Shown: positions 7,171 to 13,898 of the stretch, piece by piece
How positions within the stretch are numbered: position 1 is the stretch's first letter
Layout of the letters: every line of letters starts with the position of its first letter
DNA from: CAWVWF01 sp963933885
GTDB taxonomy: Bacteria > Bacteroidota > Bacteroidia > Flavobacteriales_C > GCA-002722245
Direction: 5' to 3'
Assembly (NCBI GenBank): GCA_963933885.1
Contig: CAWVWF010000087.1
Span: forward strand, 1 to 13,898
Length of the DNA stretch: 13,898 nucleotides
Program-made: the position numbers and the translations under genes
The notes under the pieces: model-generated
Seen by the model: the letters and a program-made list of their open reading frames with translations, nothing else
Told to the model about the DNA's origin: nothing
The model's database searches: none

Positions 7171-10100
7171 ATGAATAAAAGTGAGCGTCCCTATTTATTT
7201 CACACATCTGATCATGGTGAAACTTGGGATAAAATAACAGGTTTTGGGGTTCAAAATTTAAATGATGCATTTGTTTTAAATAACAATGACATCTTTATCG
7301 CAGGAGATAAAGGAACATTACTAATTTCTAGCGATGGTGGTGCAAATTACAAATCAGTAACTGTAGGTTCAGACGATTATAACTTAGTTAAAACTGTATT
7401 CTCGGATGTTAATAATGGTTATGTAATTGAGCAAAGTGGATTAATATTTATTACTACTGATGGAGGAGATTCTTGGTCGGTTAATACTGGATTATTAAAC
7501 AACTTTAATTCAGGTGAAACTTTGATTGATTTTGAAGCCAATGATTTAAATGTAGCTTATGTGTTACTTAAAGATGCAATAGGTAATGCTAGAGTTATTG
7601 AAACTTCAGATATACGTAATACTTCGGCAAATGCAAATGAAGCAGATAACTGGTCTGGTATTGAAGTTGAAACTCCAATAGTAAATGATGTTTATTCAAA
7701 CGGGACAGAAGTTTGGGCTGTGTCAGATAAAGGAACAATCCTTTCTTTTGATAATGCAGAGGGGAGTGTTATTGCTCTAGAAAATGAAAATAATTTTAAC
7801 GATGTTTCATTAGTAAGTAATAAGGTCTTATTTAAAAACACTTCCAATGTAGTAAATGAATATACTCCATCAACTGGTGTTTACAATGATAACGTTGGAA
7901 CTATTAATGGTATACTAAAATCTAATAATTCTAATACTGGAGTTATCACACAGGCTGGTCTTGTTTTCAACTACAATAATGGAACTCAAATTTATAATGG
8001 ACTATTCCTAGCTACACCAACTGGAATAGACTTTGAAAATCAAAACATATATGTGTATTGGAATGGAGCAAGTTTATATGCTAGTTCTAATATCGTATTA
8101 CCAGCTACACAACCTTGGAATGCTGTAATAGATGATGCTCATGTTCACGATAATGGAACTGATTTCACTATATCAGTTACTGCTGATGAGAAAACATACA
8201 ATTTGGTAGCTGGTGCTTGGGTACCAGTTCAACCAGTAGGTGTTTTAAAAGATGCCTTCTGGAATGGATCTAATGGATTGCTATTAACATCAAACGATAT
8301 ATACGAAACAACAGATCATGGAGTAACATGGAGTCCTTTATCTGTATCCGTAACTGATTTAACAAAAGTAGTTAAGTTTGATAATAAAGTGATCGCAACT
8401 ACAAGTACAGGAGGGTGGAAAGAATTAACTTCTGGTGCCTTTGCTGATTTCTATCCAATCACTGGTGCATCTGGATTAAATGACCTTGCTTTAAATGGAA
8501 CTACTTTAGTTGCTGTTGGAGATAATCAAGTAATTTTAAACTATAATTCAACTACACAACGTTTTGACTATACTGAAAAAGCTGGATCTGAAAACTTAGA
8601 AAAAGTTGCTTTAGATGATAATGATAATATTTACGCAGTAAATAGTATGGGAGTACTTTTACATGGTGATCCAAATTCGTTAACTATTGATGAAAGGGTA
8701 TTTGATAATTTATCAACTGATCCTTCCTTAAACGCTGGAGACGACCATTTCGTAAATTCAATAACAACTTACGAGGATGCTGCTAGTAAAATTCATGTTG
8801 TAGCATCAGCTGAAAATTCCGTTGTACCTAATTCACCAACAGTATTATCATTAGTAATTGGAGGAACTGGTCAAGAATGGGAAGTAACGGCTTTGGATAA
8901 TATTATAGCAAGTGAAGTTGCTTTAATTGGTACTTCAGGAGTTGCAATAGCAATTGGTAACGGAGGTGAGATATATAAATCTACTGATGTGTCAACTGGA
9001 ACTTGGACTAGTGCGAGTCAAATAAGTGCATTCGAATTAGCAGATGCACAGATGGTAACGCCATCAATTGGTTATGCAGTTGGTAACACTGGAAACATCC
9101 TTAAAACCACCGATGGTGGTCAGAGTTGGATTTTCCAAGGTTCTCCATTAACAGAAAACTGGAAATCAGTTAACTTTATTAATGAGAATACTGGAGTTGT
9201 GATTAGTGATAATGAAGTGATTTATACGACTAACGGAACTGATTGGACATTAATTAATACTCCAGCACCAGCTACTTATAAAGATGTTGCTATGTATAAT
9301 ACAACAACAGCTTATATTGCTGCTGAATCAGGAGGATTAGGGGAGATAGTTAAAGTTAATTTAACAGGAGCAACAGTATCTGTTGAAACAGTAACTGGAA
9401 CAGCAAATCCATTAACAGCAATTACAAAAGTTCGTTCTCAAACACTAGCACAATCAGGAAGTATGTTTGCTGTTGGTAATGGAGGTACAATCGTTCAGTT
9501 CGATACTGATGAAGTAGCACCTTGGTTTGTGAATAACAATGCCAATGCAGATGACTACACTACCAATTATGTAAGTATTCAGTTTACAGATTACTTAATC
9601 GGTTATGCAGTTGGTGCCTCAGGAACAATTCTTAAAACAATAAATAGAGGAGAAAGTTGGTTTGATTTTGAATTAGATCAACCTACAGCGAACTTAGTTC
9701 ATATTGATTTCACAACGGAAACTGAAGGTGTGGTTGTAACAACTAATGGTGTTGAACAGTTTGAAGATCTAACAAATAGATTCTCTGCGCGTTTTTGGTA
9801 TGATGAATTAGGTAGAATTGTTCTTTCTCAAAATACAAGACAATTTAACAAAGTTCCATCTGCATATTCTTATTCTATATATGATGAACTAGGAAGAGTT
9901 ATAGAAGTAGGGGAAGTAGCTTCAAATGATTTAACATCAAGCATTACAAGTGCTTCACACCCTTCCCAAATAAATACATCTGTAGCAAGTGGACAAGTTA
10001 TCTCTAGTTTCTATCCAGAAACATTCGTTACAGTTGCTCCTGCAGTTGATGTATTGAGTACTGACATTGCAAAAGATAAATATTGGAAGTTTATTAGAAA

Positions 10101-12849
10101 TGGTAGTAAAACTGAGGTAACAAGAACATATTACAGTCATCTTAATACAATTGCAACTGAGAATAGTAAATCATTATTTGATGTAGAAGCTGCCGATTAC
10201 GAAAAGAATACACGTAATAGAATTGCTTCTGTAAGTTATATGAATACTTGGGTAGCTGATGAATTCACAAAGAATAGCATAGGTGCTTATCAGTATGTTT
10301 CGGCAACGCATTACAATTACGATATACATGGAAATGTAAATTCATTACTTCAAGATTATGGTAATAATTTAGGATTAGCTGGGAACTTTATCGCAGACAA
10401 TGCTAATACAAATCGTGAAATAGATTTATTCAAAACTGATTATACATATGATCTAATTTCAGGAAATGTGATTGAAACTATTTATCAAAAAAATCACAAA
10501 GAAGAATATCATCACCAATTTGAGTATGATGCTGATAACAGAATTAGTGCAGTTCAAACTTCACATGATGGTATTAATTGGGAAACAGACGTTAAGTATA
10601 GTTATTACAAACATGGTCCTTTGGCTAGGGTTGAAATTGGAGACAATCAAATACAAGCTTGTGATTATGCTTACACAATCCAAGGTTGGATAAAAGGTGT
10701 AAATAGCAATACATTAATTGCATCAGACGATATCGGAAACGATGATGGATCAGAATTTGCAAAAGATGAATTTGCGTTTAGTCTAGGATATTTTGATGGT
10801 GATTATAGTTCAATTAGCGGAACAACTCCATTTAAAGCGAATAGCTATACACCGTCTACAAATTTAGCTGGGAAAAACATGTATAACGGAAATATCTCTT
10901 CAAGAACCAACGTAGTTGGTGAATTAGGAGGTCCAACAGAAACGGCATATGCTTATGATCAATTGAATAGATTGAAAATTGCTCAAACTGTAACGGGGGG
11001 AACTTCAACTGATGTCCATAGAACAAATTATACTTATGATCCAAACGGAAACATTTTAGAACTAAATCGTTGGGATAATCTAGGAACAAAAATGGATGAA
11101 TTCTTTTATGATTACGAAAATGTAGGTAGTGGTTTTAAACGTAATACAAACAAATTAAGACGTGTTTTAGATGTTGCAACTGCTTCATTGGTAACAACAG
11201 ACCTTAAGCCTGGACAACTACCTTTAGTTAATGGAGATAATACTACTGACAACTATCAATATGATGATATCGGAAATTTAACCAAAGATGTACTAGAAGG
11301 GATAGATGATATCGAGTGGAGAGTTGATGGTAAAATAGCAGCTGTTCGAGGATTGGATCAAACTGATCAATCAGATGTTGAATTCACTTACGATCCAATG
11401 GGGAATAGAATAAGTAAATTAGTTAAAAAACGTACCAATGGAATAATTTCAGATCCTTCACAATGGGTTCAAAGTACTTATGTAAGAGATGCACAAGGAA
11501 ATGTAATGATGATATACAAAACTGAGTTAGCAAGTCTAAGCACTAATACTTATATTAGTACAACAAAGGCTACAGAGGCTAATGTGTATGGAAGTTCTAG
11601 ATTGGGAGTTGAGAATTTAAACTTAACTTTATCCACTAAATCAACCGTTTATTATTTAGATAACTTCAGTTTAGATGGGAATTTAAACTTATCTACAGAT
11701 GTTTTAACTTTAGAACGAGGTAAAAAACAATTTGAATTGTCGGATCATTTAGGAAATGTGAATACAACTGTATCAGATGTTAAATTCCTTGATGGAAATG
11801 GAGACTTTTCTGCATATGTAACGTCAGCTTCTGAAGTCTATCCTTTTGGAATGAAGAAACCTAATCCGAAGAATGTAAGTGGAGGTTATAGGTATGGATT
11901 CAATGGGATGGAAAAGGATGATGAATTACATGAAGGAAGTTATGACTTTGGAGCAAGAATGTATGATTGTAGAATTGGTAGATGGAGTGCTGTTGATCCA
12001 AAAGCTGTTAAATATTCAGGAATGTCCCCATATATATACGTAGGAGATAACCCTATCATATTTATTGACCCTACTGGAGAGGAATTGGACTACAATGGAA
12101 CTGAAAAAGCTTTCAATAAAGCCAAAGCAATTATTGAAACTTATTTCGATAAAAAAGTAATACTCTCAAGGTCAGGGGAGTTTAACATTGTTTCTTTAAA
12201 AATGGCAGCTGGTTTAACTAAAGCTGAAATTGCAAAAATTAATAAAATGCCAGGGTTTAAAATTTTGATAAATATAATTAAAGATCCAGGGATAACTTCT
12301 GTTGATTTGGTTAATAATGATTCGAAAGTTGACGGAGGGAAATTTAGAGGAGGTTACCTTGAAGGAGCTCAGCAATTGGATGTTGGGGACGCAGAAAAGA
12401 GAAAATTAAATACTCTGGTTACAGGATTCGGATTAATACTTCATGAAACATTAGAGGCTTATACGGATCAAGTTGTACTTAAGTTTAGACGCCCTGTCGG
12501 GAGTTCTCTTGCAGCTAAAAAAGCATCTTTTATTGGCTTTTTTCAAGAAGCTCATGCCGTAGCATTAATAGGAGAAGCTTCTCTTTATGGATTTGATAAA
12601 TTATATAAACAAAAGGATGAATTTCTTATTAACAAGAAGATAGTAATTAAAAAATATGTGTACACTATGTTGATAGAAACCGATCCTAAAACAAAAATAA
12701 AAACAGAAAAATGGCAAAGGACTGAAATTAGTACATTAAACGGGGAACAAGTACTTGGTAAAACTGAAAATATAGCAGGAGTTAAGTTGAAAAAAGGGGC
12801 TAATGGAAGCACTGCCGTTGATCCAAAATCATATAAAGTAGTAAAGTAA
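7171..12849 (+). CDS. RHS polymorphic toxin with Ycf48-like propeller front half; 5'-truncated
   Basis: 1892 codons. Residues ~10-870 carry repeated Ycf48/BNR-type motifs: TSDHGETW (12-19), TTDGGDSW (~95), TTDHGVTW (~380), TTDGGQSW (~645), KTINRGESW (~822), each likely a propeller blade. From ~871 come YD/RHS repeats (WYDELGRIV, YDELGRVIEV, YAYDQLNRL, YTYDPNGNI, YQYDDIGNL, TYDPMGNRI). The RHS-associated core is at ~1524-1637 (SDHLGNV, YPFGM, YDFGARMYD, IGRWSAVDP, NPIIFIDPTG). Residues ~1638-1892 are a separate variable domain with HETLEAY (H1758, E1759, E1762) and QEAHAVALIGEA (H1795, E1802). RHS shells enclose C-terminal toxins used against competitors. The ATG at 7171 is nominal: the first residues come from the transposon's inverted repeat, an in-frame TAG lies at 7144-7146, and there is no signal peptide. 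The original 5' end is therefore probably lost, and the gene may be silent or driven from the element. Confidence 0.85.
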   Translation: MNKSERPYLFHTSDHGETWDKITGFGVQNLNDAFVLNNNDIFIAGDKGTLLISSDGGANYKSVTVGSDDYNLVKTVFSDVNNGYVIEQSGLIFITTDGGDSWSVNTGLLNNFNSGETLIDFEANDLNVAYVLLKDAIGNARVIETSDIRNTSANANEADNWSGIEVETPIVNDVYSNGTEVWAVSDKGTILSFDNAEGSVIALENENNFNDVSLVSNKVLFKNTSNVVNEYTPSTGVYNDNVGTINGILKSNNSNTGVITQAGLVFNYNNGTQIYNGLFLATPTGIDFENQNIYVYWNGASLYASSNIVLPATQPWNAVIDDAHVHDNGTDFTISVTADEKTYNLVAGAWVPVQPVGVLKDAFWNGSNGLLLTSNDIYETTDHGVTWSPLSVSVTDLTKVVKFDNKVIATTSTGGWKELTSGAFADFYPITGASGLNDLALNGTTLVAVGDNQVILNYNSTTQRFDYTEKAGSENLEKVALDDNDNIYAVNSMGVLLHGDPNSLTIDERVFDNLSTDPSLNAGDDHFVNSITTYEDAASKIHVVASAENSVVPNSPTVLSLVIGGTGQEWEVTALDNIIASEVALIGTSGVAIAIGNGGEIYKSTDVSTGTWTSASQISAFELADAQMVTPSIGYAVGNTGNILKTTDGGQSWIFQGSPLTENWKSVNFINENTGVVISDNEVIYTTNGTDWTLINTPAPATYKDVAMYNTTTAYIAAESGGLGEIVKVNLTGATVSVETVTGTANPLTAITKVRSQTLAQSGSMFAVGNGGTIVQFDTDEVAPWFVNNNANADDYTTNYVSIQFTDYLIGYAVGASGTILKTINRGESWFDFELDQPTANLVHIDFTTETEGVVVTTNGVEQFEDLTNRFSARFWYDELGRIVLSQNTRQFNKVPSAYSYSIYDELGRVIEVGEVASNDLTSSITSASHPSQINTSVASGQVISSFYPETFVTVAPAVDVLSTDIAKDKYWKFIRNGSKTEVTRTYYSHLNTIATENSKSLFDVEAADYEKNTRNRIASVSYMNTWVADEFTKNSIGAYQYVSATHYNYDIHGNVNSLLQDYGNNLGLAGNFIADNANTNREIDLFKTDYTYDLISGNVIETIYQKNHKEEYHHQFEYDADNRISAVQTSHDGINWETDVKYSYYKHGPLARVEIGDNQIQACDYAYTIQGWIKGVNSNTLIASDDIGNDDGSEFAKDEFAFSLGYFDGDYSSISGTTPFKANSYTPSTNLAGKNMYNGNISSRTNVVGELGGPTETAYAYDQLNRLKIAQTVTGGTSTDVHRTNYTYDPNGNILELNRWDNLGTKMDEFFYDYENVGSGFKRNTNKLRRVLDVATASLVTTDLKPGQLPLVNGDNTTDNYQYDDIGNLTKDVLEGIDDIEWRVDGKIAAVRGLDQTDQSDVEFTYDPMGNRISKLVKKRTNGIISDPSQWVQSTYVRDAQGNVMMIYKTELASLSTNTYISTTKATEANVYGSSRLGVENLNLTLSTKSTVYYLDNFSLDGNLNLSTDVLTLERGKKQFELSDHLGNVNTTVSDVKFLDGNGDFSAYVTSASEVYPFGMKKPNPKNVSGGYRYGFNGMEKDDELHEGSYDFGARMYDCRIGRWSAVDPKAVKYSGMSPYIYVGDNPIIFIDPTGEELDYNGTEKAFNKAKAIIETYFDKKVILSRSGEFNIVSLKMAAGLTKAEIAKINKMPGFKILINIIKDPGITSVDLVNNDSKVDGGKFRGGYLEGAQQLDVGDAEKRKLNTLVTGFGLILHETLEAYTDQVVLKFRRPVGSSLAAKKASFIGFFQEAHAVALIGEASLYGFDKLYKQKDEFLINKKIVIKKYVYTMLIETDPKTKIKTEKWQRTEISTLNGEQVLGKTENIAGVKLKKGANGSTAVDPKSYKVVK
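7177..7197 (-). repeat. Right terminal inverted repeat of the RAYT element (21 bp)
   Basis: Core AGTGAGCGTCCCTATTTA on the plus strand is the perfect reverse complement of the left repeat at 6348-6368. Read in frame on the plus strand it encodes KSERPYL, the nominal N-terminus of the downstream RHS reading frame, so the element end and that frame overlap. Confidence 0.9.
12067..12849 (+). other. Variable C-terminal toxin domain of the RHS protein
   Basis: This segment follows the conserved DPTG junction that ends RHS cores, the usual point where toxin tips are exchanged. It encodes about 255 residues unlike the repeats before it: Lys-rich, helical, with LILHETLEAY and, ~30 residues later, FFQEAHAVALIGEA. 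An HExxE pair followed by AHA and a further Glu resembles a metal-binding helix arrangement, so a metallopeptidase-like or other metal-dependent toxin is possible. I do not recognise a named toxin family. Confidence 0.6.
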
Positions 12850-12861
12850 TACATTAAAAAA

Positions 12862-13197
12862 ATGAATAAAATAAACAAAGTTTTAATTATGTTTTTTTTC
12901 CTGTTGATATTATTTAACAACCAAGCACAGGATCAAGTCGTAGAAAATGAAATGATCGAAACTCAATCCTCTTTACCTGATTCTACAATGAAAATAAGAT
13001 GGTGTGAAAAATTAAATTCTTTATCATATCCTATTCCATCATATTATTTAGCACAATTAATAGACTCATTGAATTATGTAACAGGAGTTATAGATTCTGC
13101 TAATTACGGATACAATGGAGTTACATATCTTTCGGAAAAAAAATTTAGAAATGATCTAAAAAGATGGAAGAATGCTTTAGGATGCACAAACCCGTGA
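12862..13197 (+). CDS. Small secreted protein, candidate immunity protein for the RHS toxin
   Basis: 111 residues, ATG at 12862, TGA at 13195-13197. It starts 12 bp after the toxin stop codon, so the two are probably co-transcribed. Residues 1-23 (MNKINKVLIMFFFLLILFNNQAQ) are a signal peptide with likely cleavage near QA/Q; the mature protein is ~88 residues with two cysteines (C48, C108) that could pair outside the cytoplasm. There is no Shine-Dalgarno site; the leader is ATTAAAAAA. A small gene directly behind an RHS toxin tip is the usual place for the immunity gene (established pattern); its export would imply protection in the periplasm or envelope (inference). No family recognised. Alternative: an unrelated small secreted protein. 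Confidence 0.7.
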   Translation: MNKINKVLIMFFFLLILFNNQAQDQVVENEMIETQSSLPDSTMKIRWCEKLNSLSYPIPSYYLAQLIDSLNYVTGVIDSANYGYNGVTYLSEKKFRNDLKRWKNALGCTNP

Positions 13198-13328
13198 CAA
13201 ATTTCAATAACCTAATTAAATGGTACAGGGATTGATAAAAGGATTACTTTTTGTTGTAATTCCAGTTTCTCTATAATAAGTTATAGGGAAGTTTACCAAG
13301 GTTTGGGTATGGCAACACCAAGCTAACC

Positions 13329-13495
13329 CTAATCCAAACCATCACCAATACTCATCGCTTCACCAAATGATGCTGATTGATAGTGACCCGAGAAGCTGAT
13401 TCCTTCCACTTTAAGACTCTTAATTATTTCAATTAGGTGTTGGAGGGGTTTAACCGATTCGATGCCTTCAGAAGTCCATACTTGGTTAATGTGGG
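13329..13495 (-). pseudogene. Possible gene remnant, C-terminal tail ending SIGDGLD
   Basis: On the minus strand this stretch reads NQVWTSEGIESVK...FSGHYQSASFGEAMSIGDGLD and stops at TAG (13331-13329). It has protein-like composition, but further upstream the frame runs into the perfect hairpin at 13496-13561, whose translation (KLKTTTIAV...) is plainly structural. The last 20 residues align without gaps to a second tail at 13781-13840. No family recognised; it may be a relic rather than an expressed gene. Confidence 0.3.
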
Positions 13496-13561
13496 AAAAG
13501 CTAAAAACAACCACTATTGAAGTGAAATTGGTAACTGCAATAGTGGTTGTTTTTAGCTTTT
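13496..13561. terminator. Perfect 24-bp stem hairpin, likely bidirectional terminator
   Basis: Arms 13496-13519 and 13538-13561 are exact reverse complements (core CTAAAAACAACCACTATTG) with an 18-base loop. The stem begins with a run of A and ends with a run of T, so on either strand a hairpin is followed by U-rich RNA. It lies ~300 bp behind the immunity candidate and could end that transcript or one arriving from the right. Alternative: a mobile miniature repeat. Confidence 0.6.
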
Positions 13562-13632
13562 TATTTCCTTTATACATTTTTAATATAACCAAAACGAAGG
13601 TAAAGAAAGGTAGAATATTCTATTTTCACAAC

Positions 13633-13774
13633 GTCATACGCGAGACGTCAAGCTGTCCCCCTAATAGTCCAAGTTGCGGTAGTTACCGAAATTCTACATT
13701 TTATTTATTCAATCTGCCCCAGCTTTTTATTCTTTGATTCAATAAGAGGGACAGCTTCACGTCTAGGGTATGAC
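13633..13774. repeat. 142-bp MITE-like unit with imperfect 27-bp inverted ends
   Basis: The left end (13633-13659, GTCATACGCGAGACGTCAAG...) and the reverse complement of the right end (13748-13774, GTCATACCCTAGACGTGAAG...) match at 24 of 27 positions. Between them are ~88 bp with no gene and a small palindrome CGGTAGTTACCG. No target-site duplication is obvious. It could be a non-autonomous mobile element or a structured intergenic RNA. Confidence 0.5.
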
Positions 13775-13777
13775 AAA

Positions 13778-13881
13778 CTAATCCAACCTACCAGCCATCC
13801 TAATCGATTCGGCTAAAGTGGCTGCTTGGTATGAAGCTGAAGTGTGATTTGGGGACGTGCACCAAGGTAGCGATATGACAC
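13778..13881 (-). pseudogene. Possible gene remnant, C-terminal tail ending RMAGRLD
   Basis: On the minus strand the frame ends ...SASYQAATLAESIRMAGRLD and TAG (13780-13778). It is open for only ~34 codons, with a TAA just upstream and no plausible start. It aligns without gaps to the tail at 13329-13391, sharing S, Y, Q, A, E, L, D and the TAG stop with mostly conservative changes between. Probably a decayed relative of that tail. Confidence 0.3.
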
Positions 13882-13898
13882 ATTAAAACTTAGTAGTT

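Larger units (their letters stand above)
6212..7197. mobile_element. RAYT element with 21-bp terminal inverted repeats and a duplicated left end
   Basis: The core element runs from the left inverted repeat (6348-6368) to the right one (7177-7197), 850 bp, and carries a single Y1-type transposase gene on the minus strand. The outer 129 bp at 6212-6340 is an exact extra copy of the left end. The inverted-repeat core reads AATAGGGACGCTCAC on the left and GTGAGCGTCCCTATT on the right. RAYTs are domesticated relatives of the IS200/IS605 transposases and act on REP-like repeats by single-strand HUH chemistry; here the flanking repeats may be the cognate REP-like sites. Boundaries are inferred from the repeats only; no target-site duplication is seen. 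Confidence 0.7.
13198..13898. other. 700-bp region without an intact gene; debris and structured repeats
   Basis: No frame here has a convincing start, composition and stop. What can be seen is a small inverted pair GGTTTGG (13300-13306) with CCAAACC (13334-13340), a long perfect hairpin, a 142-bp unit with inverted ends, and two minus-strand open tails sharing a C-terminal motif. GC content appears somewhat higher after 13630 than in the toxin gene, consistent with mixed origin. The region resembles the remnant zone that often lies behind RHS toxin loci. Confidence 0.6.

Noticed and set aside
6212..7197. Simple insertion of the RAYT element into an intact RHS gene
   Set aside because: The left flank should then carry the 5' half of the gene in the same orientation; it does not, so deletion, rearrangement or misassembly is needed.
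12585..12920. Minus-strand 111-codon frame over the toxin/immunity junction
   Set aside because: Overlaps the end of the toxin gene and the signal peptide of the immunity candidate; its hydrophobic look comes from reading A-rich DNA backwards.
13462..13737. Plus-strand 91-codon frame
   Set aside because: It runs through the perfect hairpin and the MITE-like unit, so its codons reflect these structures and not a conserved protein.
13851..13862. GGGGACGTGCAC as another copy of the RAYT repeat core GGGACGCTCAC
   Set aside because: Only the first few bases agree and the flanks do not match.
13198..13898. Integron cassette attC sites
   Set aside because: The inverted ends lack the GTTRRRY/RYYYAAC core sites and there is no integrase gene in the window.

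Overview
The window looks like AT-rich chromosomal DNA from a member of the Bacteroidota, most likely a marine or freshwater Flavobacteriia/Cytophagia-type organism. Evidence: very large surface or secreted proteins with tandem Ig-like beta-sandwich domains of the gliding-motility/type IX secretion kind, an RHS protein with a Ycf48-like propeller front half, low GC throughout, A-rich leaders instead of Shine-Dalgarno sites, and lipoprotein and signal peptides. I see no rRNA, tRNA or CRISPR.

Layout. Positions 1-4121 (minus strand) are the first ~1373 codons of a giant secreted protein whose C-terminus lies outside the window. It has a signal peptide, a CBM2-like beta domain, a helical region with lysozyme/transglycosylase-like motifs, about three Ig-like domains, and then a train of eight complete ~70-residue Ig-like units plus the start of a ninth. 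A divergent AT-rich intergenic region (4122-4388) leads to an unrecognised outer-membrane-type lipoprotein (4389-5075, plus). Next is an unrecognised three-helix membrane protein (5327-6073, minus).

Positions 6212-7197 form a mobile element: a REP-associated tyrosine transposase (RAYT, Y1 family) gene bounded by a perfect 21-bp inverted repeat. The element's left 129 bp, carrying the transposase 3' end, is present twice in exact tandem. The right inverted repeat runs straight into a 1892-codon reading frame (7171-12849, plus): Ycf48/BNR-like propeller repeats, RHS/YD repeats, an RHS-associated core ending in DPTG, and a variable ~255-residue C-terminal domain with an HExxE...AHA pattern. This is the architecture of a polymorphic toxin. 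The first residues of the frame are encoded by the transposon end, no signal peptide is present, and no missing 5' half lies on the other side of the element, so the toxin gene appears to be 5'-truncated or rearranged. Twelve bases downstream is a small gene for a secreted 111-residue protein, the best candidate for a cognate immunity protein.

Positions 13198-13898 hold no convincing intact gene. They contain a perfect 24-bp hairpin (probably a bidirectional terminator), a 142-bp MITE-like unit with imperfect 27-bp inverted ends, and two minus-strand open tails that share a C-terminal motif and look like remnants of related genes.

How the parts fit: the 6212-13898 half reads as an accessory region (transposase, polymorphic toxin, immunity candidate, gene debris). 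The left half is a large cell-surface or secreted protein plus two envelope genes with no clear functional link to the toxin region.
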